Shown piece after piece: positions 1-8,303 of a DNA stretch of 64,000 bases. This DNA is from Microbacterium sp. SZ1. Its GTDB lineage: Bacteria > Actinomycetota > Actinomycetes > Actinomycetales > Microbacteriaceae. The stretch covers positions 203,244 through 267,243 of the forward strand of contig NZ_LPVV01000012.1 in the NCBI RefSeq assembly GCF_002362255.1, read 5' to 3'. The position numbers were made by a program, and so were the translations under genes. Positions within the stretch are counted from its first letter, which is position 1, and every line of letters begins with the position of its first letter. The notes under the pieces were generated by a model that saw only the letters and a program-made list of their open reading frames with translations, searched no databases and was not told the origin of the DNA.

Positions 1-23
1 GACGCCCGTCCCCGCAGCGCGCG

Positions 24-1460
24 TCAGCGGGTGACGAACCCCTGATCGAGGATGCGGGCGACGACGCGCTCAGCGGCGTGACCGTCGTCCCGGCTGTTGA
101 ACTGCGCGCGCCAGGCCGCGTAGCGCGATGCGTAGGCGGCCTCGACACCGTCATCGGCGAGCGCGGCCACGAGCTCCTCCTGCGTGCGGACCAGCGGGCC
201 CGGGGCACGCGCTTCGAGGTCGAAGTAGAAGCCGCGCAGCTGACCGCGGTAGTGGTCGAGGTCCGGCACGAGGAAGAACATCGGCTTGCCCGTGACGCTG
301 TAATCGAACATCACCGAGGAGTAGTCGGTGATGAGGGCATCGGCGGCGAGGAGCAGCTGCGAGGTCTCGGGGTAGCCGGTGACGTCGATCACGCGGGCTC
401 CGTCACGATCGCGATCAGTATCGATCGTGCGCGAGTGACCGCGCACGAGCACGACGGAGTCGGTCTGCCGCGCGAGCAGCTCCGGGTCGACGAAGTCCAC
501 CATCTCGGCGCGGTCATCGCGCCACGTGGGGGCGTAGAGCAGCACGTGCTCCTGCTCGCCGATGCCGAGCGCGGAACGGATGGCGGCGGGGTCACCCGAG
601 ACGAGCGCGTCGTTGCGCGGATACCCCTCGACCCAGATCGGACGCCCGAAGAACGCATAGGCCTTGCGGAGGACCCGCTCGGCGTAGGTGTTCTGCGCGA
701 GCAGCACGTCCCAGCGGCGGGACTCCTTGACGACCGCAGCCATGCGCCGCGGATCGAACCCCGGCCGGTGCAGCGCGAGCCGTTTGAGGGGCGTGCCGTG
801 CCAGGTCTGCAGCACCCGCTGACCCGGCTTGCGCGCGAACCGGCGCCGCAGCCAGTCGTTCACGACGAGCAGCCTCGCCGCGGCACGGGCGCGCCACCAC
901 TCCGGGCTGCCCTCGACGACGGCGATCGCTCCCTCGGGCACCGCCACTGACAGATCGACGACGCTCCAGTACCGCGTCACGGACGGGGCCTGCGCGGCGA
1001 GCGCACGATCGATCGCTCGCGGGTTGCATCCGACGCTCCGGCCGTAGAAGCTCTCGAAGAACACCGCGTTCTCGGTCGCTCCGGAGTGCGAGACATAGCG
1101 TCCCTCGAGCGTGGACTGCCCCTCCGCGGTCTCGTACACGGGGTCGATGGGCGCGGCCACCCGTGCGACCGACTTCTCCACCGCGATGCGGAGGCCGGGC
1201 AGGAGACAGGGTGCGACGGCGAGATCGTCGAGGTCGACACCGGCGATGCGGATGCGGTACTCGCCGGACGGCAGCGGCAGCTCGGCCCCGCCCCACCGGG
1301 AGGCGCGGAGCGGGAAGGTCGCCTTCCAGGTCTTGCCGCCTCCGGTGACACGGCCATCGACGCGTGCGCGGGGTCCGACGAGAGTCGCCTCGGCCGGGCG
1401 TTCCCCGGTCCCCGCGACCACGAGGGCCTCCGCCGCCTCGTCGATGTGGGCGGTGGTCAT
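24..1460 (-). CDS. CDP-glycerol glycerophosphotransferase-family protein (wall polymer synthesis)
   Basis: 478-residue protein of the CDP-glycerol glycerophosphotransferase family, which transfers polyol-phosphate units while teichoic-acid-like wall polymers are built at the inner face of the membrane. The family signatures are visible: HGTPLKRL near residue 222 and DYSSVMFDY near 378, within a GT-B-like C-terminal half (residues 190-470). The first 180 residues are a less typical domain carrying FESFYGRSVGCNPRAI, common in TagF-like N-terminal regions. The ATG overlaps the stop of the preceding gene in an ATGA, with GGGAG 5 nt upstream, so the two are translationally coupled. The exact polymer (glycerol-, ribitol- or other sugar phosphate) cannot be read from the sequence. 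Confidence 0.88.
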   Translation of the reverse strand: MTTAHIDEAAEALVVAGTGERPAEATLVGPRARVDGRVTGGGKTWKATFPLRASRWGGAELPLPSGEYRIRIAGVDLDDLAVAPCLLPGLRIAVEKSVARVAAPIDPVYETAEGQSTLEGRYVSHSGATENAVFFESFYGRSVGCNPRAIDRALAAQAPSVTRYWSVVDLSVAVPEGAIAVVEGSPEWWRARAAARLLVVNDWLRRRFARKPGQRVLQTWHGTPLKRLALHRPGFDPRRMAAVVKESRRWDVLLAQNTYAERVLRKAYAFFGRPIWVEGYPRNDALVSGDPAAIRSALGIGEQEHVLLYAPTWRDDRAEMVDFVDPELLARQTDSVVLVRGHSRTIDTDRDRDGARVIDVTGYPETSQLLLAADALITDYSSVMFDYSVTGKPMFFLVPDLDHYRGQLRGFYFDLEARAPGPLVRTQEELVAALADDGVEAAYASRYAAWRAQFNSRDDGHAAERVVARILDQGFVTR

Positions 1461-2707
1461 GCTGCTCCCTTCGGCGCGGGGACTCCCCGCGCACGGATCC
1501 TGTCGTACACGCGTCGGGTGTTGCCGCCGTCGCGGAAGGCGTGCATCTCCGCGCTGAGCGTAGCGGAACGCTCCGACCTCGCCCGGAAGGCGCTCTCGTC
1601 GTCGAGGAGCGTCGTCAGCTGCGCGATCGCATCGTCCCAGCCCCGAGCCGCGTCGTCACCGGCGACGTCTTCGAAACGGCCGTAGAAGCCCCGCGTCTCG
1701 GCGTACTCCTCGGCGTCCGGCGCCAGGTAGACCACCGGCATCCCGAGCAGCCCGACGTCGTAGGCGAGGGATGAGTAATCGGTGACGAGCACGTCGACGG
1801 CGGGCAGAGCGGGGGCCACGTCGGCGAGGACGGTCGCGCCGAGCATCCGCACCCGGTCGGTGGGCGTCGGCGGGCTGTAGTGCCCTTCTCCCAGCGGGTG
1901 CGACCGCACGAGGAGCACGGCGTCGCGCTCCTCGAGCGCACGGACGATCCGGGTCCACTGCTCGGGGGTCGGCACCGCCGGGTCCGGGGCGCCGTCGCGC
2001 CAGGTCGGCGCGTACAGCACGGTGCGGGCTCCGGACAGGTCGCCGACCGTGCTCTGCAGAAGAGCGGATGCCGTCGCCCGCCGCTCGGCTGGCTCCCCCG
2101 CCGACAGCACGTCGACTCGCGGCTCGCCCGTGACGACGACCCGATCACCGGGGAGGCCGAAGGCCGACTCGAGCCGTCCGCGCGACCGATGCGACGCCGC
2201 CGGGAGAACCTGGATGCGCTGCGCGGCGCGTCGGTAGAGGAATGCCACCAGCGTGCGCAGCAGCGGCGCCCCGGGGACCGAGGGAACCTGCGTCGTCGCC
2301 GGGGAGTCGAGCCCGATGCGCTTGAGCGGGATGCCGTGCCAGAGCTGTACGACGAAGGCCCCGGAGTTCGCGTAGCGGTTCACGTCGCCGAGCCCGTGGG
2401 TGACCACGACGACTCCGGCTCGTGCGGTCGCCCACCACCCGCGAAGGCCCGATTTCGGGATCGTGCGGATGCCGAGCGCCGCGGCGTCGCGCTCCTCCCG
2501 CTGAGACGAGGTCAGCCACAGCGTGTCGTGCCCCTGCGCGGTCGCGAACCGCTGGAGCGCGAGCGCGCCGTCGCCGACCCCCGCTCCGCAGCCGAACACC
2601 CAGCGCTCGCCTCGCGGTACGAGGAGGGTGCCGATGCGCCCCACGAGGTAGAGCGGGATCCGGAGCAGCTTGGCCGCATTGCCGGATCCGAACGAGAAGG
2701 ACGCCAC
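1457..2707 (-). CDS. CDP-glycerol glycerophosphotransferase-family protein
   Basis: 416-residue second member of the same family, first gene of a two-gene unit. HGIPLKRIG lies near residue 123 and TDYSSLAYD near 308. The N-terminus (MASFSFGSGNAAKLLRIPLY) matches the amphipathic start usual for actinobacterial members, which supports the GTG at 2707. That GTG lies inside the 3' arm of a 16-bp perfect hairpin (2699-2735), and a TAGGCT box sits exactly 6 nt upstream. A leaderless transcript starting at the GTG is therefore likely. It lies downstream of and parallel to the htrA-like gene but seems to have its own promoter. The function is inferred from family motifs. Whether it primes or elongates the polymer is unknown. 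Confidence 0.87.
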   Translation of the reverse strand: MASFSFGSGNAAKLLRIPLYLVGRIGTLLVPRGERWVFGCGAGVGDGALALQRFATAQGHDTLWLTSSQREERDAAALGIRTIPKSGLRGWWATARAGVVVVTHGLGDVNRYANSGAFVVQLWHGIPLKRIGLDSPATTQVPSVPGAPLLRTLVAFLYRRAAQRIQVLPAASHRSRGRLESAFGLPGDRVVVTGEPRVDVLSAGEPAERRATASALLQSTVGDLSGARTVLYAPTWRDGAPDPAVPTPEQWTRIVRALEERDAVLLVRSHPLGEGHYSPPTPTDRVRMLGATVLADVAPALPAVDVLVTDYSSLAYDVGLLGMPVVYLAPDAEEYAETRGFYGRFEDVAGDDAARGWDDAIAQLTTLLDDESAFRARSERSATLSAEMHAFRDGGNTRRVYDRIRARGVPAPKGAA

Positions 2708-2735
2708 CCCGCGAGCCTATCGCGGGGTGGCGTCC
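2699..2735 (-). terminator. Perfect 16-bp hairpin between htrA-like gene and wall gene, containing a -10 box and start codon
   Basis: GGACGCCACCCCGCGA (2699-2714) pairs perfectly with TCGCGGGGTGGCGTCC (2720-2735), leaving a 5-nt loop. It follows the htrA-like stop by 27 nt, so it should act as that gene's terminator. On the minus strand the TAGGC of the loop plus the next T forms TAGGCT (2719-2714), a -10-like box, and the GTG of the next gene (2707-2705) lies in the 3' arm. See the finding on this site. Confidence 0.75.
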
Positions 2736-2762
2736 TGTCTGCGAGCGAAGGAGCGTCGCGGG

Positions 2763-4400
2763 TCAGCCGGCGAGTTCTCCCAGCGTCACGTCGATCTCGT
2801 ATTCCTTGCCGCCGCGGATGTACGTGACCTTGGCATCGCTGCCCGCGGCCGCGGCCCGGACCTGCGCGGTGAGGTCGTTGGCGCTCGTGATCGGCACCCC
2901 GTTGAACGCGGTGACGATGTCGTCGGCCTTGAGGCCGGCAGCGGCCGCGGCTCCCCCATCCGTCACCTCGGCGATGTAGGCGCCGGAGACCGAGGCGTTC
3001 TCGGCGCTCGCGGCGTCGCGGACCGACGCGCCGAGCAGGCCGTGCGTCGCGGCGCCGTCGGCGATGATCTCCTCCGAGACGCGCTGGGCGATGTTCGAGG
3101 GGATCGCGAAGCCGATGCCGATCGACCCGGACTCCTCCGAGCTGCCCGAACCGGCGATCGCCACGTTGATGCCGATCAGCTCGCCCTTGCTGTTGACGAG
3201 CGCGCCACCCGAGTTGCCGTGGTTGATCGCCGCGTCCGTCTGGATGACGGCGATCGAGATGCTCTCCGAGCTCTGCTGCGAACCGTTGCCGGGGAGGTCG
3301 AACTGGAACGGGCCCTGGCCGTCGCCCTCCTCGGGCGACTGCTGCTCCTGCGGGGCATCTTCAGACGACGAGTCCGGAAGGGCGGACGACTGGATCTGGA
3401 TGCTGCGGTTGAGCGCGCTGACGATGCCGGTCGTGACCGAGTTCGACAGCCCGAGCGGCGCGCCGAGCGCCACAGCCGTGTCGCCCACGTTGAGCTTCGA
3501 CGAATCGGCGAAGTCGATGGGCGTGAGGTCCTCCGCGTCGGTCAGCTTGATGACCGCGAGGTCGTAGATCGGGTCGGTGCCGACGACGGTGGCCGTGAAG
3601 ATGCGTCCGTCCGACGTGGTGACGCGGATCGTCGGGTCGGCCACGGCTCCCCCGAGCGTCACGACGTGCGTGTTGGTGAGGACGTAGCCGTCCTTGCTGA
3701 TGATCACGCCCGAGCCGCTTCCCGCCTCGTTCGCACCGGCGACCTCGATGGTCACGACCGACGGCAGTGCGGCCGTGGCGACAGCGGTGGTCTCGTTCAC
3801 CGACCCCGGGTTGTTGACCGTCACGGTGTCGGGTCCCTGGGCGACCCCCGTGGTGTTCTCGTTGGAGATCCCGGTGAGAATCGCGCCTCCGCCGAACCCG
3901 GCGACGCCGCCGACGAGGGCCGCGGCGACGACGAGGGCGGCGAACTTGACGCCCGCGCGAGGCTTCTCCTTCGTCTTGACGGCGGGGCCCCCGGTGCTCG
4001 GGATCGACTCTGCGGTGTGGAGGCCGAATGCCGCGCCCGGGGCGGTCGCGGTCGCCTGGTGAGAGGGGCCCTGGTGAGAGGGACCCTGCGGCGTCGGCGC
4101 GCCGTAGGGCGCCTGCGGCGCGGTCGGCGCCTGGCCGAGGTGCGCTGCCGGGGCCTCGAAGGTCGGAGCCGCGGGCTGCGACGACGTGAACGTCGTGGGG
4201 ACCTCGTGGCCGCGGCCGGGAGCGGCGGGAATGCCGGAGGCGGGGGCGCCGGAGGCGGGCGCGGCGGGGGTCGTCTCGCCGGCGGGGGTCTGGATCACGG
4301 CATCCGTCGTCGAACGGTCGACGTCGGACGATGCCGGGGCGGACGGCACGGCGTCGTGCGACGCGGGTGCCGGCTGGTCAGGGGTGGTGTCTTCGTTCAT
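2763..4400 (-). CDS. Membrane-anchored HtrA/DegP-type serine protease with PDZ domain
   Basis: 545 residues. A long cytoplasmic segment rich in Pro, Ala and Gln (1-150) is followed by one transmembrane helix (about 152-178, KFAALVVAAALVGGVAGFGG), an extracytoplasmic trypsin-like domain and a C-terminal PDZ domain (about 455-540). The catalytic triad is visible as His in TNTHVV (about 243), Asp in YDLAVIKL (about 280) and Ser in GNSGGALVN (about 395). An acidic, Gln/Ser-rich insertion (about 320-370) sits between Asp and Ser. The family performs envelope protein quality control. The start is an ATG with AAGGAG 9 nt upstream. It is a single-gene unit ended by the 2699-2735 hairpin and divergent from the aminotransferase at 4501. 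Confidence 0.92.
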   Translation of the reverse strand: MNEDTTPDQPAPASHDAVPSAPASSDVDRSTTDAVIQTPAGETTPAAPASGAPASGIPAAPGRGHEVPTTFTSSQPAAPTFEAPAAHLGQAPTAPQAPYGAPTPQGPSHQGPSHQATATAPGAAFGLHTAESIPSTGGPAVKTKEKPRAGVKFAALVVAAALVGGVAGFGGGAILTGISNENTTGVAQGPDTVTVNNPGSVNETTAVATAALPSVVTIEVAGANEAGSGSGVIISKDGYVLTNTHVVTLGGAVADPTIRVTTSDGRIFTATVVGTDPIYDLAVIKLTDAEDLTPIDFADSSKLNVGDTAVALGAPLGLSNSVTTGIVSALNRSIQIQSSALPDSSSEDAPQEQQSPEEGDGQGPFQFDLPGNGSQQSSESISIAVIQTDAAINHGNSGGALVNSKGELIGINVAIAGSGSSEESGSIGIGFAIPSNIAQRVSEEIIADGAATHGLLGASVRDAASAENASVSGAYIAEVTDGGAAAAAGLKADDIVTAFNGVPITSANDLTAQVRAAAAGSDAKVTYIRGGKEYEIDVTLGELAG

Positions 4401-4500
4401 GGTGTGTGCTCCTTCAACAACGCCCCTTCAGAGTGCGCCTCGTATCTGTGCGTTTCGTATGTCGAGGATGAGTTTCCGCTATGGCCTTAGCCTGGTGTTC

Positions 4501-5700
4501 ATGAGTGTCATCCCCGGCGCATGGCGGCGCACGGCAGCAGGAGCCGGACTGCTCGCACCAGACGGTTCCGTCGCACCTACGATCTTCGCAGAGATGTCGG
4601 CGGCAGCGGCCCGAACCGGCGCGATCAATCTGGGTCAGGGCTTCCCCGATGAGGACGGTCCGGCCGAGGTTCTCGAGGCGGCCAGAGCCGCGATCTCCCG
4701 CGGCGAGAACCAGTACCCGCCTGGTCGCGGCATCCCGGACCTGCTCGTCGCGATCAGCGAGCATCAGCGGCGATTCTACGGGCTCGAGGTGGATCCTCAG
4801 CGCGAGGTCATCGTGACCGCCGGGGCGACCGAGGCCCTCACGGCGACCCTGCTCGCGCTGATCGACGGCCCCGACGACGAGGTCGTGGTGTTCGAGCCCT
4901 ACTACGACTCCTACGCGGCCGCCGTCGCTCTGGCGGGCGCGCGGCTGCGGACCGTCCCCCTCCGCGCACCGGATTTCCAGCCGGATCTGGAGCAGCTGGC
5001 CCACGCGGTGACCGACCGGACCCGCGTCATCCTCGTCAACGACCCGCACAACCCCACCGGCACGATCTTCGATCGGTCCGTGCTGGCGGAAGTCGTCCGT
5101 CTCGCCGAGCAGCACGACGCGGTCATCGTGACGGACGAGGTGTACGAGCACCTGTCCTTCCACGCCCCGCACATGCCGATAGCCACCCTCCCCGGAGCGG
5201 CGGAGCGCACTCTCACGATCTCGTCAGCAGGTAAGACGTTCTCCGCGACGGGCTGGAAGATCGGGTGGGTGCACGGACCTGCCGAGCTCATCACCGCCGT
5301 CCTCACGGTCAAGCAGTATCTGACCTACGTCAACGGCTCTCCGTTCCAGCCGGCGGTGGCGGTGGGGCTACGCCTCGGTGACGACTTCTTCACGGGTGCC
5401 GCGCGCACACTCGCCCACAAGCACGAGATCCTGGGCACCGGGCTCCGCGCAGCGGGCTTCACGGTGCACCCGCCGCAGGGCGGCTACTTCACGGTGGCCG
5501 ACGCGTCGGAGCTCGGCGGAGCCGATGCCGCGGCCTTCTGCCGCTCGCTGCCGGAGCGGGCCGGCGTCGTCGCGATCCCGCTCACGGCGTTCGTCTCCCC
5601 GGAGCACCGCGACGACTACGCGGGACTGGTCCGCTTCGCGGCCTGCAAGCGCATCGAGGTCTTGGAGGAGGCCGCGGCCAGGCTCTCCGCCGGCTTCTGA
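4501..5700 (+). CDS. PLP-dependent class I/II aminotransferase
   Basis: 399 residues, fold type I aminotransferase. The family hallmarks are LGQGFPDEDGP near the N-terminus, NDPHNPTGTIF (Asn/Asp cofactor contacts), the VTDEVYEHL Asp-Tyr pair, and the Schiff-base lysine in SSAGKTFSATGWKIGW (about 244). It resembles the kynurenine aminotransferase / methionine aminotransferase (YbdL) / N-succinyl-DAP aminotransferase group. The dedicated actinobacterial DapC is at 47608-48720, so this enzyme probably serves another amino or keto acid. ATG 4501 has TAGCCT at 4488-4493 seven nt upstream and no good Shine-Dalgarno site, which suggests a leaderless mRNA. It converges on the amidase gene at 5726 with a 25-nt gap. 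Confidence 0.88.
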   Translation: MSVIPGAWRRTAAGAGLLAPDGSVAPTIFAEMSAAAARTGAINLGQGFPDEDGPAEVLEAARAAISRGENQYPPGRGIPDLLVAISEHQRRFYGLEVDPQREVIVTAGATEALTATLLALIDGPDDEVVVFEPYYDSYAAAVALAGARLRTVPLRAPDFQPDLEQLAHAVTDRTRVILVNDPHNPTGTIFDRSVLAEVVRLAEQHDAVIVTDEVYEHLSFHAPHMPIATLPGAAERTLTISSAGKTFSATGWKIGWVHGPAELITAVLTVKQYLTYVNGSPFQPAVAVGLRLGDDFFTGAARTLAHKHEILGTGLRAAGFTVHPPQGGYFTVADASELGGADAAAFCRSLPERAGVVAIPLTAFVSPEHRDDYAGLVRFAACKRIEVLEEAAARLSAGF

Positions 5701-5725
5701 CGTCTCTCGTCCACGGGTGCCTGAT

Positions 5726-6532
5726 TCAGGCGGGCACCACCCGGTAGCGCCGCACGCGCAGCGACGGGTTCGCGGCGCGGACGCGTTCGATCGAGGCAGC
5801 CTCGACCGTGGCCACCGCGATGTCCTCGGTCGTGCCTGCCCCCGCGAGCACGACCCCCTGCGGATCGACGATCTGCGAGTGCCCCACTCCGATCGGCGTG
5901 GGGTGGTCCGCGGAGATCACGTAGGCGGTGTTCTCGATGGCTCGGGCCGCGAGCAGCGTCGTCCAATGGTGCTCCTTGAGGGGACCGCGCACCCACTCGG
6001 CGGGGACGACGAGCGCGTCCGCTCCGTCGTCGACCAGGGTGCGGGCCACCTCGGGGAACCTCAGGTCGTAGCAGGTCATCAGCCCGAAGCGGATCCCGGC
6101 GACCTCGAAGGTCGCGGCCGCGTCGAGCTCGCCCGCCTCCACCCAGTCCGACTCCTTCTGCCCGAACGCGTCGTACAGGTGCTGCTTGCGGTACGTGGCG
6201 AGGATGCCGTCGCCGCGGACGGCGACGAGCGTGTTGCGCACGCGCTGGCCATCCGACGCCTGTTCGACGAGCCCGGCGACGACGACGACGCCGTGGTCAG
6301 ACGCCGCGGCACGCAGCGACGAGACGAAATCGCCGTCCAGCGTCTCGGCGTTCGCGGCCAGCGACTCGTCCATCGGGTCGACGAAGTAGCTCGAGTACTC
6401 GGGGAAGACGACGAGGCGTGCGCCGCGGGCCGCCGCTTGCGCGGTCAGCTCCGCGATGCGCTCGCGGTTGCGCTCTCGGGAGTCGGTGGGCGCGAACTGG
6501 CAGACGGCGACGGGCACGGCGGCGGAGGTCAT
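5726..6532 (-). CDS. Carbon-nitrogen hydrolase (nitrilase superfamily amidase)
   Basis: 268 residues. The Glu-Lys-Cys triad of the nitrilase superfamily is present: Glu45 in FPEYSSYF, Lys about 116 in YRKQHLYDAF and Cys about 153 in MTCYDLRFPE. Enzymes of this branch hydrolyse linear amides or carbamoyl groups, and the sequence alone does not give the substrate. The start is the ATG at 6532, which has GGAGG 8 nt upstream. The in-frame ATG at 6550 has no such site. Its gene lies next to the initiator tRNA and near a second, distinct nitrilase-family gene (8304-9128), but on its own transcript. The resemblance is to Nit-type omega-amidase-like hydrolases. Confidence 0.88.
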   Translation of the reverse strand: MTSAAVPVAVCQFAPTDSRERNRERIAELTAQAAARGARLVVFPEYSSYFVDPMDESLAANAETLDGDFVSSLRAAASDHGVVVVAGLVEQASDGQRVRNTLVAVRGDGILATYRKQHLYDAFGQKESDWVEAGELDAAATFEVAGIRFGLMTCYDLRFPEVARTLVDDGADALVVPAEWVRGPLKEHHWTTLLAARAIENTAYVISADHPTPIGVGHSQIVDPQGVVLAGAGTTEDIAVATVEAASIERVRAANPSLRVRRYRVVPA

Positions 6533-6613
6533 GTGCTCATCCTCCCCCACACGCCCGGGGTGTCGGCCTCGATTCGCGCACCTCCGATATCCGTGATAAG
6601 TTATTCCTCGTGC

Positions 6614-6687
6614 CGCGGGGTGGAGCAGTTCGGTAGCTCGCCGGGCTCATAACCCGGAGGTCGCAGGTTCAAATCCTGTCCCCGCAA
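6614..6687 (+). tRNA. Initiator tRNA-fMet (CAT)
   Basis: 74 nt, anticodon CAT at 6648-6650 in the loop CTCATAA. Initiator features are plain. The acceptor stem starts with C opposite A (C1-A72 unpaired; CGCGGGG with CCCCGCA), and the anticodon stem carries the GGG/CCC run (CCGGG/CCCGG). The T-loop TTCAAAT is standard. No CCA is encoded, since ACAA follows the discriminator A. The upstream sequence contains GATAAG about 15-20 nt before the gene, a possible -10. Confidence 0.96.
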
Positions 6688-6694
6688 CAAATGG

Positions 6695-6740
6695 AAGGCC
6701 CTCTGGCCCGGAGAAATCCCGGTCAGAGGGCCTTTCGCTT
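6695..6740. terminator. Terminator after the initiator tRNA
   Basis: AAGGCCCTCTG (6695-6705) pairs with CAGAGGGCCTT (6724-6734), then TTCGCTT. It starts 7 nt after the tRNA and lies between the tRNA and the convergent permease gene (stop at 6752), so it can serve both strands. Confidence 0.85.
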
Positions 6741-6751
6741 TCCCCGCTCCG

Positions 6752-8248
6752 TCAGCCCCGGTCGGCGCCGAAGCTCACGGAGCGGATGCCGGCGGCATAC
6801 GCCTCCTCCTGAGCGAGTCGTCTCTCGGCATCCAGGTCCAGGCCGCGCGCGAGGATGACGTACGCGATCGCCGAGGCGATCAGGCCGACGAACAGGGCGA
6901 TGTCGATGCCGCCGATAGCCGTCGCCACCGGACCGGTGAACCAGGTCGTGACGACGAACGGGATCATCGCGACGATGCCGACGACGTACGCGGTGATGCC
7001 GCGCCACCCCCATGCGCCGTAGAGGCCGTGCGGACGGAACATCTCCGCCACCGCATAGCGCCCGCGACGCACGAGGTAGTAGTCGACGAGATTCACCGAG
7101 GTCCACGGCACGAGCACGTACAGCAGCACCACGAGGAAGCTGCCGAAGGAGTCGAGGAACTCCCCCGTCGAGAACGCGGCGCCCAACAGTCCGCCGAGCC
7201 CCACAAGGGAGCACGCGACGATGCGCGTCATCCGCGTCGGTCGCACGGGACGGAACGAGTCGGCGACCGTGATGAGCTCGATGCTGGCGGCATAGATGTT
7301 GATCGTGATGACGGTGATCAGAGCGGGCAGCGCCGACCAGAGCAGCACCGGCCCCAGCCCCGGCAGGATCGCGTCGGCGGCAGCGCCGATCGCCTCGACG
7401 GGGTCGGCCTCCGTGAACAGCGAGGCGACGAACGCGCCGAGGATCATGAGCCAGCCGGCGCCCACGATGACTCCGGACGCCGTGTGGAAGAGCGCCCTGC
7501 TCGGACTGGTCTGCGGAGGGAGGTACCGCGAGTAGTCGGAGACGTACGGCGCCCAGCCGAGCGCGTAGGCCGCGGCCGCCGCGAACTGCACGAGGAACGC
7601 CGGCCAGTTCATCTCCGCGAACGAGAAGTCCGCGGCAGGCAGGGGCAGCACGAAGATCGCGACCACGGTGAAGACGCCGAACGTGGCGAGGAACAGCCAG
7701 GTCAGCCACTTCTGCACCCGGTGGATCCAGTGGTAGCCGACGATCGCAAGGGTCAGCGCGAGAGCAGTGATGAGCACATACCACCACGCGCCCGCGTCCA
7801 CGCCGGTCGTCGTCGTGAGCACTTGCCCTGCGAGCAGCTGATTGAAGATGTTGAAGCCGACGATGCTCGCGACCACGACGAGGCACACGATCGCGACCCC
7901 GCGGTAGCCGAACTGGGCGCGGGACTGGATCATCTGCGGCAGCCCCAGCTGCGGACCCTGTGCGGAGTGGAAGGCCGTGAACACCGTGCCGACGCACACG
8001 CCCAGCACGATCGCGAGGACCGACACGAGGAAGTTCGCGCCCATTGCGACGCCCACCATCCCCGTCGCCAGGGTCGTGAGGTTGGCGTTCGACATGAACC
8101 ACAGCGAGAACAGGCTCGACGGGGTCCCGGTGCGCTCGGTCAGCGGCACCCAGTCGATGGACTTCACCTCGATGCCGCTCGTCGCAGGGAGCGCGATCTC
8201 GGTCTGCGCGACGCCCGGCTCGGGCAGGCCGCTGTTCTGATGTGACAT
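6752..8248 (-). CDS. NCS1-family nucleobase/cation symporter-type permease
   Basis: 498 residues with about 12 transmembrane helices, beginning after a 50-residue cytoplasmic tail. The order and sequence (VPLTERTGTPSSLFSLWF, MGANFLVSVLAI, LPQMIQSRAQFGYRGV, YVSDYSRYLPP) match the NCS1 cytosine/purine permease family, which imports nucleobases, hydantoins or related compounds with a cation. The ATG at 8248 has AGAAGGA 9 nt upstream. It follows the amidase gene 8304-9128 by 55 nt on the same strand, suggesting co-transcription and uptake coupled to hydrolysis of a nitrogenous compound. The substrate cannot be assigned from the sequence. Confidence 0.9.
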   Translation of the reverse strand: MSHQNSGLPEPGVAQTEIALPATSGIEVKSIDWVPLTERTGTPSSLFSLWFMSNANLTTLATGMVGVAMGANFLVSVLAIVLGVCVGTVFTAFHSAQGPQLGLPQMIQSRAQFGYRGVAIVCLVVVASIVGFNIFNQLLAGQVLTTTTGVDAGAWWYVLITALALTLAIVGYHWIHRVQKWLTWLFLATFGVFTVVAIFVLPLPAADFSFAEMNWPAFLVQFAAAAAYALGWAPYVSDYSRYLPPQTSPSRALFHTASGVIVGAGWLMILGAFVASLFTEADPVEAIGAAADAILPGLGPVLLWSALPALITVITINIYAASIELITVADSFRPVRPTRMTRIVACSLVGLGGLLGAAFSTGEFLDSFGSFLVVLLYVLVPWTSVNLVDYYLVRRGRYAVAEMFRPHGLYGAWGWRGITAYVVGIVAMIPFVVTTWFTGPVATAIGGIDIALFVGLIASAIAYVILARGLDLDAERRLAQEEAYAAGIRSVSFGADRG

Positions 8249-8303
8249 GGCTGAGTTCCTTCTCGGGTGAGGAATCGGTGGATGCCGGCGCGGGGCCTAC
8301 GGG

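Noticed and set aside
5715..5737. GGTGCC/GGCACC hairpin as terminator between aminotransferase and amidase
   Set aside because: A short 6-bp outer stem covering the amidase stop codon, too weak to call.
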